A stretch of 64,000 nucleotides of DNA from Dolomedes plantarius (GCA_907164885.2 OU015490.1:212801810-212865809); one strand, 5' to 3'. Numbered from the stretch's first letter, positions 47,206 to 58,387 are shown. Translations and numbers: made by a program. The notes: generated by a model from the sequence alone, not told the origin.

Positions 47206-48507
47206 CAGAATGTCGTTCGCACTTTATCGAAACGACTTTGATTGTTAAGTTTCAATGTCATATTTTTTGCGGCGGTTTGCTCCTGTATGATAGTCATGGT
47301 TCTTGACAATAGCTCCAACTTGGATTTTCCAAGATAGTAAACTTTTTCTTAGTACTGTCATGTCAATTTTACCCCATTCCTCTTGGACCATTTTCCAAAG
47401 TCTGTTCAGTGTTCTTGAATGCTGTTTTCGTAAGGCTCGTTTTAATAAACCGAAAGTGCAAAAGTCCATTGGAGAAGCGTCAGTTTGGTGATTTAACAGG
47501 TATTTCATTAAATGGGAGACACTTTATTTCTGTTTCTGATTCTTTCTTTGCTAAATTAGAGTCAGTTGATTTAGACGTGTGACTAGAGGTTTTGTCCATA
47601 TGAAGCTGAAATTTATCTGTCCTTTCCATATAAGGCTGGAATTACTTCTTAAAAAATTGGTTCTAAAACATTCTGCTCATAGTAGAGTAGATTAATTTTG
47701 GCTTTATTCATGACCTTTTTTAATTTTAATTTTCCTATGTAACAAAATCCTGCAACTATCATGAATCCCTTTGGGAACTTTTCTGTACGCTGACGAATCC
47801 ATTTCGTACGGGCATTCCCGTCAGTTGAGCAATAGAAAATTAATCTTTTTTTATCACCGTCATTTAAATGCACCCAAGTCTCATCGACTGTTACCACAAA
47901 TTTCCGTTTTTCAGCAGCTACTTGTTTTTCATAAGATTTTCTACAATTTGTTTTTTTTAGCAATTTTTTTTGGTAAAAGCAGATGATCTTTAGTATTTAA
48001 CATCTGTTTTAACTTCAAATCTTTAGGAATTATTTTACTTACAGCGCCAGAAGACATTCTTAGTTTTGATACAATGGATTTTTGAGTCGAGTTCTTTTTG
48101 TCTTTTAGGATCAGAGACTTACTTTCTTGATATTTTCCTGCGTTCGAACAGTCTTAGGATGAGGTTTATCGTGGTCATGTTATCATTTTGAATCTCAGTT
48201 AAACTTTTTCTTTCTTTCATATTTAATATATTATAAATACCTTTTTTTGTAATGCCAGAACCTCAATTTTTATACCGCTGTATAATTTATTGACACGGGT
48301 ATTTCTGATAAGAAGGCGCACTTACGTAACCTTCGAGCCATCTATCAATTTTAGGAGCCATTTTCAAAATAAATCTTTAATTTTACATTCCAATAAAAAC
48401 AAAACAGTAGCAGATGACTATTCTGAAGTTGCCAAATTTTTATCTCAAAATCCAAATGACAAAAATAAATTACAAAATCGTTTCCATAAAGTGCGAACGA
48501 CTTTCTG
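47206..48507 (-). mobile_element. DD41D-type mariner in a satellite unit
   Basis: CAGAATGTCGTTCGCACTTT pairs with AAGTGCGAACGACTTTCTG, with TA outside both ends. The element is 1,302 bp. The satellite reads tttgtaaaTA before it and TAatattaaatata after it, so removing the element restores the unit exactly. Confidence 0.88.
47245..48361 (-). pseudogene. mariner (DD41D-type) transposase pseudogene
   Basis: ATG at 48361 gives MAPKIDRWLEGYVSAPSYQK, matching in style the first residues of the copies at 54209 and 60098. The catalytic domain reads KFVVTVDETWVHLNDGDKKR (first Asp), HMDKTSSHTSKST (second Asp), PMDFCTFGLLKRALRKQ (third Asp) and WKMVQEEWGKIDMTVLRKSL at the C-terminus. I count 41 residues between the second and third Asp, in agreement with the DD41D (rosa) group. 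Stops and frameshifts lie between the blocks. Confidence 0.82.
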
Positions 48508-48960
48508 TAATATTAAATATACATAGATCTTCGGAAAGGTAATACTGTACGGTCTGATAAATTTTATTTATCCTTATATAAGATTTTCAACATTTTTGTC
48601 CATTAAAATGTCTAGCTTGTAAAATCCAGTCAAAACTACTTTTGTTATTTGAATAAAGATATATATGTTTTAGACTCTAAATAATACATTTTATGAAAAG
48701 CGTTTGTACATAATATTTAACATGAATAGTTCTCCAAAAACAAATATTCTAGACCCTGATAAATTTTATTTATTATGATATAATTTATTTTACATTTTTA
48801 TTCGTTAAAATCGCCTAGTTCGTAAAAGTATAAAAACCCAGTTAAAATAATTTTTGTTATATGGATAAAAGTTGTGTTGTGTTTTAGATCCTAAATAATG
48901 TATTTTATGAAATGCGTTTGTAAATAATATTCAATATACTTAGCTCTTTAAAAACAAATA

Positions 48961-49402
48961 TGGTCTTTAAATTTTATTCCTCATACTATGAATTTTTGAT
49001 ATTTTCGTGAAACGCTTTTTCTATTTTTACGGTACTATAAACAAAATATATTATGACGCTGTGAACAAACTTTATTTATAGTTTTTCTTCTGTACTCAAG
49101 ACTATGTTTTGTCAATTCAGTACTGACTTTTGAAAAGTCAATTTTCTATTTCTTGAATACACTTATGGTATATTGAACATAAAAGTTATGTGGGTACAAA
49201 GAGTTAGGTATTAACCAAATAAACATTTTTTAGATATATATTTTATCTTGAAGCAGCAAATTTTTAGTTAATTTAACATGAACTATAATAATTCGGGACC
49301 CTTTTTATCACATCTAAAGGCGGAGACCGACTTGTAACTAAACACTTCAATGCAATGTAATGTAACACCATCGGTATTTTTAAGAATCTCTTTGATTGTT
49401 AT
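48961..49402. other. AT-rich stretch without recognised gene
   Basis: This contains ggcggagaccgacttgtaac (about 49319), which recurs in part at 50294; otherwise nothing assignable. Confidence 0.4.
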
Positions 49403-49630
49403 TACAAGTCAGGGTACACTCACATTCAAAGACTGCAGACTATTCAAAATAGAACACTCCGCGAAATTAGGAAATCCCTTTGGTATCTCCGTAATGAAGT
49501 TATTCATAGAGATTTGACAGTAGAGCCCATTAGACACCATGTCAAAGAACTCGCAATAAACTTTTATGATAACATTTATGCAGTAAATAGTGAAGACCTA
49601 GTTAACCTCCCAGATTATGACCCTAGATAA
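49403..49630 (+). pseudogene. Jockey-like LINE ORF2 C-terminal fragment
   Basis: The frame reads YKSGYTHIQRLQTIQNRTLR, then EIRKSLWYLRNEVIHRDLTV, then HVKELAINFYDNIYAVNSED, and a TAA at 49628. The pattern LQ..QN..LR.I...PWY..N...H.DL is the conserved end of reverse transcriptases of Jockey and related non-LTR elements. It is about 75 residues of an ORF2 that would normally be about 900. Sequence up to about 49960 may be its 3' untranslated tail. Confidence 0.75.
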
Positions 49631-51175
49631 TTTCCCAGGCGGCCTCAGGCCCTACTGATAATAAACCATGTTCCCATTCCCAACAGCTAACTTCCTTTCT
49701 TTCTCCTTGCTTCAAACCCCCAGTCGCTTGACTACTTCTGGTTTCCGGACGGTCACTCCGAACAATCAACCACAGCACTATTCATGTTGCTCCGCCCACT
49801 GACACATATCCCATTAGCTCTATTCGTAGAATACGTTGCTTCGCCCTCGTTGGATCTCTGTCCTGCCATTCATACGTTTTGAATCTTCCTCGATTGTCCC
49901 AGGTTAAATATTTTTTACAAAATCCTCTCTCCCTTTTATTAATCTTTTCTCTACAACCTCAATTATTCCTTCATTACGTACCAACCTAAACTTTTAAAAT
50001 TATTTGTAATTTAATTTAATTCATCTTTTTTCGCACACAATATTATTACTATTATAATCAATTTTAGAGAGCGGTAATAATGATACATTCCACATTGAAT
50101 ACATAGGATATGGAAATCTAGCTTCCAGGAGCCTCTAAAGATAATTATGTCTATGCCTATGCTGTACAAGTCAGGGATATTACAAGCTGCACTGAACTGA
50201 CTAAAGTTGAGAAGCATATGACCCTCGCATTCAAAATGAAAATTCACGAAGAAACATAGGTATACATGAAATGTAATGCTAATCATGAAGATCTAGGCGG
50301 TAACCGACTAGTAACGTAACGATGTAATGCAATGCTCGTGGCAAACATTACTTTTCAAGTTTACGCGTGTTCTTTACCGAATACTCATTTTGAATGCTCG
50401 GCTCAAAAGATGCTCCACTTCAGTGATTCTAGTGTGACTTGAACTGACTTCAGATGTAACGATGAAAGGGATTCACAAAAATATCGACAGTCAAATGGAG
50501 CACGATTGCTCAACTTGAGAGTCTCGGCTCATCGCTCGCTTTCAGACATTGATTACAGAATACTCGTGATACATTTCACGTGTAAGACACGTGTAAGACA
50601 ACTTTTCAGGTAGAACCTACAGAGCAAATAAAAGGGTATAGTATCTGCACTTATAATTAATGCGCAATTATTTTCAACAAAAATATCTCTAATTTTTGTT
50701 CCATCTGGATAGCTGCAATTGCCAGTTTCAGACTTCGGACTGGTTAAGATTGTCTTCGGTTTCAACTTAGTTGCACGGACGACTCAAACTATATCTTCTG
50801 CAACTCGGAAGTTCAGCTGATAACGTGTAATAATTTCGAAGTGTGAGTTGCAGTAAGATGCTTTAGCTGTGGTAAGTACTGGAAATACTTATCATTTAAA
50901 GAATAAGAGCCAAAAGTCACGGCTAAAAACAACGCATTGCAGCAATAGGTCATAAATGAGTTTGAAGTTGGAAAAACTTATTAATATCAATTGAGATGTT
51001 ATAGGTATAGCATTTAGAAATTCTATGCCCTTTAAAAAACAATGTCAATGAATAAAGAGCTACTCTAAATTAAAATGGGGATTACAGGATGATGTCCACC
51101 AACAACCACCTAAATGATAATAAACTATCTGGGATACGCTTATTTATCAAGTCCATTTAATATATAAATAAATAA

Positions 51176-51179
<4 letters not shown>
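49631..51179. other. no recognised gene; possible LINE 3' tail then AT-rich sequence
   Basis: The first 300 bases are pyrimidine-rich and more balanced in composition, as a LINE 3' UTR might be. The rest shows no motif. The frames at 50011-50286 and 50553-50765 have no recognisable features. Confidence 0.4.

Positions 51180-51260
<81 letters not shown>
51180..51260. repeat. (TA)n microsatellite
   Basis: About 80 bp of TA preceded by (AATA)n. Confidence 0.95.
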
Positions 51261-51265
<5 letters not shown>

Positions 51266-51662
51266 AAGAGTTTTTAACAGCATTTAGAAACATAGTCAAT
51301 TACTACTTTTCAATGTAACACTATGTTATAGAATTTTAACCATGCAATCGTTTTCTTTGAGTAAGACCGAACTTTTATGCCAGACAACATAAAAACTAAC
51401 GACTTTCTCAATAAGGAAAATCCTTCGTATCTTTACTGCTTACTAAGACGTCAAGATGATTGGCACCACTGAGTACAGAAGAAATGAAGTGAGGATTTGA
51501 TGTTTCCCGACAGATGTATTTCATTTAATTCTGATAATATGTGACAATATAATAAGCTGCAAAGCTTTCCGAAATGATAGAGACAGATATAAATCCTTTC
51601 GGAATATATTCATTAAAACTCCGCTGATATTTATGTTATTACGAAAGGATCATTGAGTGTGG

Positions 51663-51663
<1 letters not shown>

Positions 51664-51743
<80 letters not shown>
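51664..51743. repeat. (TA)n microsatellite
   Basis: About 79 bp of TA ending at the first base of the Tigger-type MITE. Confidence 0.95.
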
Positions 51744-51746
<3 letters not shown>

Positions 51747-51913
51747 TGGAATCTCGATCGATCGTTTTCGGATCCATCGTTTTTCCGTATGTGTCGTTCA
51801 TGTTATCCAGTCCCAAAGATCATATTGCTTTGTTATGTTTCCGCATCTATCGTTTTCCCGCATTTATTGTTCATTTCAATCGGTACCTTGAAAAACGATA
51901 GATCGAGATTCCA

Positions 51914-51916
<3 letters not shown>
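51744..51916. mobile_element. Tigger/pogo-type MITE inside (TA)n
   Basis: CAGTGGAATCTCGATCGATC at the left and GATAGATCGAGATTCCACTG at the right pair over about 25 bases. TA repeats lie immediately on both sides (51664-51743 and 51917-51945). It is 173 bp long with a palindromic interior rich in atcgttttcc-like phrases and has no coding capacity. The CAGTGGAA start and TA target fit the pogo/Tigger group. Confidence 0.9.
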
Positions 51917-51945
<29 letters not shown>

Positions 51946-51947
<2 letters not shown>

Positions 51948-52000
51948 ATAGATAGATAGATAGATAGATAAATAAATAGATAAGTAGATAAATAGATAAA
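51946..52000. repeat. (GATA)n microsatellite
   Basis: GATA units grading into AAATA/GATAA variants. Confidence 0.9.
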
Positions 52001-53029
52001 ATTTTATTTTATTTTTTCATATTTCGTTTTATAACCCGAAAAACGATTAAACGTATTTCATATTATACAAAAATTGTAGATCAGGTAGATTTTATTCACA
52101 TCAGGAGAATACATTATATTTTATAAATGAAAACGGTAAGACCAATAACTTACGATGCAATTTATTATTAATTTGCTTTAAGTCAAACATAAACAGCTTG
52201 CTTTGTCACAAAAATTACAATATGTTACCTGTCTTTGAGCAACACGTTTTCGAATAACATCTGTAAGTATCTGTTTATCGATAACAATAGGATAATTTCT
52301 GCAGGCAAAGCTGATTAATAATGAAAGGGTATTTACTCATCAAATAAATATTAGTGATTTATGCTGGGAAGAAGTCTTTGGTGTTTGATCCTGATCATGT
52401 GTTACTGAAGTTACCCATTGGCCCAAAGCGTTGACAGGAAGTAAAATATTCGTCAAAGTCTATAATATTAACTGCATAAAAGAAAGAAAATAATTGAATA
52501 TCTGTGCATTTCAAAGCATTTAGGCTCAAAAAAAATAATTTTCAAGGATTGGTGCTCTTTATGTGTTACTAAAAACCGCTTTTTATATATTATTTAAAAG
52601 ATGTATGTATATTAAACTAGAACATTGGAGGTTTGATTTCTAGTGAATTGTCTAAGTGAATTTGTCTAGACCGGTGTATCTCAACCTTTTTCAGATTGCA
52701 ACTCCCCTCAATGTTTTCTACGCATCCTGTTAATCTATTCCCCCCTTTCATATTTTTATTAAATAGGCCTAGAATGACTTAAAAATATAACCTAAAATAC
52801 ATTTCCCATGATTTAATTCCAACCAAAAGTTTAATTTTATATAAAAGGAAATTTGTAAGAAATGGAGCACATTAAGTAACATTCATCCCTCGGTCAAAGG
52901 CGTTTAAATGCAAGAACTTAACAGAACAGAACTTCAAGAAAAATAAAACACCCAAATGTAAGGATTCGGAATTATAAAATAATAGAAATAGTAAGGATTC
53001 GGAATTATAAAATAATAGAAATAGAAAAC
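52001..53029. other. AT-rich stretch, possible hAT end, one short tandem duplication
   Basis: At about 52676 gtgtatctcaacctttttca resembles the start of hAT terminal repeats (CAGNGGTTCTCAACCTTTTT), but no partner end was found. A 36-base phrase, taaggattcggaattataaa onward, is repeated in tandem at about 52956-53028. Confidence 0.45.
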
Positions 53030-53394
53030 ATGTTGGAGATAAAATAGAAAAAAATTATCTCCTTTGATTGCAGTCACTATTTTTTACTAGTAAAATTTCA
53101 CTTAGTTGATACGTAAATATGAACACATCATTTAATTTTATAATGCCGTATTTCACCACATAATAGTATTCTATATATTCCCCATGCAGTTTGAATACAA
53201 ATAAAGCATTCTAAAAGCAATTAAACGGATCACCTTATTATCCACAGCACTAATTTTTTACAAGGGAAATATCACTTTTTCGAATTGCTGCTCTAGACAC
53301 ATCATTTAATTTTATATACAGTATCTCACTTAAAGCGATAAATACTCATAATTGTAATCTCCATACTTAATTTAATTTACTCAATAGGAAATTT

Positions 53395-54209
53395 GCAGTG
53401 GATTTTGATGTGTGACTGCTAGCTTTGTCCTGATGGAGTCTCACAGATTGATGGCACTGTGGGTAAAGCGATGGTATTTCATTCAGAAAAATTGGCGATA
53501 AAATATGTTCCTGATAGTATATGGAGTAAATCTTCACATTTTTTCCACTCTCTTTATTTCTAGCTTGCCATTATAAGAAAAACCAGCAACAATCATGAAT
53601 ACCTTAGAAAAACTTTCTTTCGATTCTTTGAACCATGTACTTAAATTTTTTTCTCCCCTTTTATGATAATAAATGGCTCATTTTTTGTTGCAATCATTTA
53701 AATACACCCATGATTCATCTATTGTGACAATTGTTTTCAATTTTTCTTTGGATAAGTGTTTCTCATATAGAATTCTCCAGCGTGTCCTGCGTTCAGCGAT
53801 ATGATTTGGAAGAAGACGATGCACATTGCGTTTCTTCGCTTTCTTAAGATTTAAATCAACGTTTATCATTTTGTTTACAGTGGACACCGAGCATTTTAAT
53901 GATTTTGCAACTGTCCTTTGACTAGGGGGATTTTCTTTTAACATTAAACAACGTACCTTTGCAATAGTCGAAGATGTCCGTTTTTTCCTTGGATACTTGT
54001 TTGGAATTTTTGTCCCACTTGAGGCTCCAATTTGACGTTTTTTTTTTCCTTTCTTGTTGACGATATTACCTATCGACGCTTTATATATCACAAAACCATG
54101 ACTCTCGCATCGTTTTTGGATAACGGAGTATGCATATTTCTCTTCGGAAAGAGCATGAATGTAGCCCACATAAATGTCGCCTGAACCACTGCTTTGTTAA
54201 AAACGCCAT
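53395..54209 (-). pseudogene. mariner (DD41D-type) transposase, C-terminus missing
   Basis: ATG at 54209 starts MAFLTKQWF. After a one-base shift GYIHALSEEKYAYSVIQKRC leads into a continuous 163-residue frame containing the HTH parts SHGFVIYKASIGNIVNKKG and NPPSQRTVAKSLKCSVSTVN, and TIVTIDESWVYLNDCNKK with the first Asp. After a stop, YHKRGEKNLSTWFKESKESF and KVFMIVAGFSYNGKLEIKRV follow, and SVRLHQDKASSHTSKSTANF retains the second Asp. The third Asp and C-terminal region are gone. Apart from truncation it is better preserved than the 47206 copy. Confidence 0.88.
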
Positions 54210-54353
54210 TTTGAATAAATACAAAACTTTCAAGCCGCAGACGATAATTTTGACTTTTAAAAACATAGTACAATTGCAATTATTTCTTTTGCAGCAAACG
54301 ATTTTTTATTACCGCTCACCAAAATCGTCTAAAAAATGTGCGAACAGCCTCTG
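53395..54353 (-). mobile_element. 3'-truncated DD41D-type mariner
   Basis: The right end, read inward, is CAGAGGCTGTTCGCACATTT, identical to the left end of the full copy at 59954, with TA beyond it (54354-54355). The left side stops inside the transposase coding region and runs into satellite sequence without a terminal repeat. Confidence 0.88.
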
Positions 54354-54990
54354 TATATTTTACTATTAAAGTTTCGCTTTCTTGATATCTAATTCTGAAC
54401 AAATTATATAATTTTGTACACAGTATTTTCCTTAAAGTGTTAAACACTCATAATGGTAATCTATACTCTCACCGAGTAGTTTGCAGGCTCGTAGCTATAG
54501 CATACAAAAGTAAAAAAAAATACAATTTCTAGCGACTAATTTTTAGTAGTGAGATGTTCCTTATTCGAAATGTAATCCTGAACACATTTTATTTTAAATA
54601 CTGTTTTTTACCTAAATTGATGAATACTCATATTAGTTATTTATATACTCCTCGAGATGTTTGCATACTTGTAGCTACAGCGTACTAAAGGTGAAAAAAA
54701 TTTCTCGTTTGTTTTCAGTCACTATTTTTACTAATAAAATTTCACTTAGTTGATATGTAAATCTGAACACATTATTTAGTTTTTATACAGTATTTCCCTT
54801 AAAGTGATAAATTATCATAATAGTAATCTATAAACTAGTTAAGTAGTTTGAATACTTGTAGCTACAGCACTATAAAGCAAAATAAAATATTCACATTGAT
54901 TTCCAGCCATTATTTTTCTATAGTGACATTGAACTTAGTGGAAACGTAATTCTGAACATATAAGAACAATTACTAAAATTTGTTTATGCA

Positions 54991-55870
54991 ATCAACGATA
55001 CTTTCAATAAATTGAATACTTAATTCCCTAATAGAATCAGGAATTTCAGATATAGAACCAAATATAAACAGAAATAAGTTATGGTTACCCCTACATTAAA
55101 ATGAAGCATGAGGAATATTTTATTTTCTCATAATTCATTAAAGATAAAAATCACTTTTATTATCTAGAAAATCTAGCAAAAGGCTCTTAAGTAACAAGTC
55201 CCTGCAATTTTCACTTTAATTACCTAGATGATAAGGGTAATTATGTGACTCGGTTTTTATCATTAGAAAAATTTGAATTTCAAATGAGAAATGTGAAAAA
55301 GATTTCCGACATTAAAAATACATGAATAATTTCTTTGCGTCTTAAATTATGACAACTATATCTTGCGTGTAATTTACACTACGGTGCTTTTCAAAAATGC
55401 AAAAAATTAAAGTCTTCATAATAAACTTTCAAGATGCAAGTACTTTTCTCCTTCATTATGAGGTTATACATAGGTAAAAATAATTAAGATCTTCAAACGT
55501 GATTAAAAAGGAAAATGTTTTCTGACTCCAAAATAAGGGAAATCCTTTTCCCGGAAAGCAACAATTTATGTTACAACTGTTTTCCCATTTTTGATGATCT
55601 GTGGATGAAAAATTTTCTTAAAGAATAATGCAGAGATAAGCTGTTTAACGACCTTTCCTTTACCTTTTTTATAATGGTTATTCTATTTAACAGGAAAATA
55701 CCTTTCACATGTCACAGGTAGTAAAAAACGTGAAATAATTTGACTGAACTAAAAGATTAGCATGATGCAAAAATAATACTACATTTGAGCTCTTGCAATA
55801 TATACAATGACTTTCCTTTACTCTGAGATCTGATATTTCATCAGTTCGAACTAAGATGCTCTCAGTGGAT

Positions 55871-55871
<1 letters not shown>
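54991..55871. other. AT-rich stretch without recognised gene
   Basis: No coding signal, terminal repeat or satellite unit recognised. Confidence 0.4.

Positions 55872-55925
<54 letters not shown>
55872..55925. repeat. (TA)n microsatellite
   Basis: About 54 bp of TA directly left of a decayed transposon. Confidence 0.95.
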
Positions 55926-55930
<5 letters not shown>

Positions 55931-55932
<2 letters not shown>

Positions 55933-57068
55933 CCCAGTATGGTTCCCTTCTTGAAGATGTAAAATGTGCAGTCTGTGGACAGCTGCGGATCGTAACTGGT
56001 CGACTGAAACGCTTCTCAAATGTAGAGAGACACCTTCTTTTGAGTCTGCCAAGGTTACCAGACGTCCTAGATAAGCAAGTATTTTTAAATGTCCCCACAG
56101 TCAAAAATCACGAAGTTTAAGTTCGAGAGAAGGAAAGGGCCAGGTTGTCAGAAACACACGACGGATTATTCTGTCATTAGTGAAACTTTGCAGAAGAAAC
56201 TGCTGTACACAATGTGTGGAGACGCTCCATCATGCATAAAAAAATTCTGTCAAGACCGCTGCTGCTTATGGGGTACAACAAACGTTTCGAGCATCCTTTT
56301 GTATCTGTTGGCCGCCATGGTGCATGTCACAGGGCCATTGCGAGCAGCCTCTTCGAAAAAGAAAGGTCCATGGAAGAATTTGGCTGAGAATCCACACAAG
56401 GGCTGTAACTTTCGGTACATAATATGAAATCTAGTGAAAGTTACGAGGAATCTGCGTGACACAAATGAGACAGTTATAGATGTTCACTGTTCTACTTACG
56501 TGGAAATGGGCCTCGTCGCTCCACAGAATCTGCAATGGTCCAGATGCATCCACTTCAAATCTAGCAAGAAATGTCAAGGCAAAGGTCTGTCTCTTCTCCC
56601 TGTCGATGGCCATTAACTGTTATGACTGATTTTGTAAGGAAAATAAAGCACCATTTTCCTCAGTACGTTCCACACTGTGCTACAGGGACCAACCAAATGT
56701 CGTGAGACTGCAATTGCACTACTACAGCCTACAACATTTTCCATCAACTTTTAAACAGCAGCCATGGCAAAATTTAACGACATCTGAACTAGCCGGTTTG
56801 CGTCCTCGACCAGGCTGAACTCCATTAAAATGGAAAAAATTCTTTCCGCATGTGTTTATTATAATTATAATTATCATTAATTTCTATTTATCCTATTTTC
56901 TGTTGTATAGTGCAACTTATCTGTGTTTCTGAAACTAAATTATTTTTTTACGAAATCCCTTTCCCCGTGTCTCGAGTAGTTTATGTGTATAAAATTTGAA
57001 GGTTTTACACTGAGTAGTTCGATATACAGGGAGCTTAGAGTAGGGGTGTTCTGATTCTGGTCACCCAG
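55931..57068 (-). mobile_element. decayed DUF4817-type mariner element
   Basis: A transposase remnant on the minus strand (55950-56825) lies between a (TA)n at 55872-55925 and a (CA)n at 57069. The minus-strand right end, CACTGGGTGACCAGAATCAG, has the look of a mariner terminus, but I cannot find its partner on the left, so the left end may be lost. Confidence 0.6.
55950..56825 (-). pseudogene. DUF4817-type mariner transposase pseudogene
   Basis: Reading leftward: GVQPGRGRKPASSDVVK (linker), then KRQTFALTFLARFEVDASG, then ILWSDEAHFHVSRTVNI with the first Asp. After frame changes, HGPFFFEEAARNGPVTCT and ANRYKRMLETFVVP follow. FTNDRIIRRVFLTTWPFPS and LWGHLK come next, then VSVDQLRSAAVHRLHILH. 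The QDGAPPH segment with the second Asp is not readable. It is related to the transposase at 44420-46236 but from a different copy or subfamily. Confidence 0.8.
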
Positions 57069-57069
57069 T

Positions 57070-57147
<78 letters not shown>

Positions 57148-57148
57148 C

Positions 57149-57233
<85 letters not shown>
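57069..57233. repeat. (CA)n-(TA)n-(TG)n-(TA)n compound microsatellite
   Basis: CA (57070-57111), a short TA, TG (57131-57147), then about 83 bp of TA up to the start of the next element. All open frames over it are repeat artefacts. Confidence 0.96.
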
Positions 57234-57238
<5 letters not shown>

Positions 57239-58315
57239 TTGACCAAATTTGATTGCTTTGGAAATATCTAGGAGACACAGCTGGTCTTTGCTCAGCTCTT
57301 TCTTGTCGGCATTAGGTATAGTGCAGTCAATGGGTAAAAAATCTGGCACAGGAAGTTTTATACAGGCTCTCATTTTTTGACCAACTTTACCACTATAGGA
57401 TGATGGTCCTGCAGTAGTTCTGTCCAAGTGATGGAAAAGATGTCAGAATGGTAGCCCGTTAAAATATAGGGGGCAAATACACCACTGAAGTGGTCTACCA
57501 ACTTTTGCTCGATTTGACGAATGACACCATTTCTCCAGCAAATGTTAGTGCCCGTTCCGTCAATTCCAATTAAACCGAGCCCCTCCAGAAAAATATTTAG
57601 TTGAGCCAAATGTGTAACAATTGCCACAGAAATGTCTTTAGAAAGCCCAGTAGTAGGTGAAACATGGTATTTTGAGCCTGGTTCTTGAACCAAGGAATAA
57701 AGTTTTACATTTTGGATCCGACGATAACGTTTAGAACCAACCATTTAAATCACCACAGTCTCATACTTCCTGCCATCAAAGTAAAGACCCCGTTAATGTT
57801 GATTAATAGCTTTGGACTGCAAATGATGTCTGTTACTAATTTTTTTCTCTTCTCACTATGTTCTTGTCGACAACATGAGACAAGACTTCCTCGTTTATGA
57901 TGCTGAAATCTTGGAGAACACCACACGTAATCCCGGCTGTAGCACGGTCAGATACCCTATACTGATCACTTTCCAGAGTTGTTGCATTAAGTTTTATCCT
58001 CTTTTGCCAGGGATTAGATGTTTTCGGTTTTCTCTCATCTGGTTCGAAATGCTCATCACTTTCAGCGTCACTCTTATTGTTTCCTTCTCCCTGTTCATTT
58101 TCGGGCTGCTCATGGTCAGTTGTTTCTTTACATTTATACCCACTTTCGCTCAAAGTACTTGCACCTTGGTTTATTTTATAGTAAACAGCTAACAATTCAA
58201 TGCCATACATTTCAATACTTCCTTGTTCATTTTTGCGCTACAAGTGTGATTAATCTCGCGTTTAATGTTTTAATTCCGATATTCTCTAGAAAAAAAATCC
58301 TTTTGGACCCCTTAA
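57234..58315 (-). mobile_element. 5' part of an unassigned transposon with TTAA/GGGGTCC terminus
   Basis: On the minus strand the sequence starts TTAA (58315-58312), GGGGTCCAAAAGGATTTTTT, and reaches a coding region about 100 bases further in. The left side is cut off by the (TA)n at 57150-57233, so the other terminus is absent. The terminus resembles TTAAGGGGGTCCAGG at 233-247 of this window. TTAA targets are used by piggyBac and Kolobok, among others; I cannot decide which group this is. Confidence 0.5.
57240..58210 (-). pseudogene. unassigned transposase-like protein, broken into three frames
   Basis: Frame 1 (58210-57836) starts MYGIELLAVYYKINQGA, has an acidic, low-complexity middle (EQPENEQGEGNNKSDAESDE), then LESDQYRVSDRATAGITCGV and LQDFSIINEEVLSHVVDKN. 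Frame 2 (57744-57370) has LYSLVQEPGSKYHVSPTTGL and GLIGIDGTGTNICWRNGVIR. Frame 3 (57427 on) has DRTTAGPSSYSGKVGQKMRA and LPVPDFLPIDCTIPNADKKE with LSKDQLCLLDISKAI, then runs into TA repeat. I recall arthropod proteins annotated only as uncharacterised with the order SDRATA, EPGS.Y, IG.DGT..N.G, GK..GP..YSG, L..DQ.YL. The acidic DGT and DG/DR positions could be part of an RNase H-fold nuclease, but that is inference. Confidence 0.6.
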
Positions 58316-58335
58316 GGTTTAACCTCTTATTAAAT

Positions 58336-58338
<3 letters not shown>

Positions 58339-58381
<43 letters not shown>
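58339..58381. repeat. (TA)n microsatellite
   Basis: About 43 bp of TA between the unassigned element and the next mariner-type element. Confidence 0.95.

Positions 58382-58387
<6 letters not shown>

Larger units (their letters stand above)
42480..48960. repeat. diverged ~216-bp satellite, interrupted by transposons
   Basis: A unit with attaaaatgtctagttcgta, aaaggataaaacccagtt, gttattyggataaagatat, gttttagaccctaaataatg, tattttatgaaatgcgtttg and taaataatattaaatatata recurs in plus orientation. Copies are anchored near 43.67, 43.89, 46.62, 47.17, 48.68 and 48.89 kb; consecutive undisturbed copies are about 216-218 bases apart. Two copies at 42.49-42.87 kb are in minus orientation (for example gttcggaaaaggatgaatat read from the minus strand). 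Insertions occupy 43977-46453, 46763-47115 and 47206-48507. Confidence 0.8.
53030..54990. repeat. diverged ~182-bp satellite interrupted by a mariner
   Basis: Units carry ttcagtcactatttttacta, taaaatttcacttagttgat, ctgaacacattatttaattt, cagtatttcccttaaagtga, aatactcataatagtaatct and gtagtttgcatacttgtagc. Copies are anchored near 53.08, 53.26, 54.36, 54.54, 54.73 and 54.91 kb, about 180-186 bases apart where undisturbed. The interval 53395-54353 is a mariner insertion. Confidence 0.82.

Noticed and set aside
52671..52760. Complete hAT element
   Set aside because: Only one end resembling a hAT terminus is visible; no inverted partner or 8-bp duplication was found.
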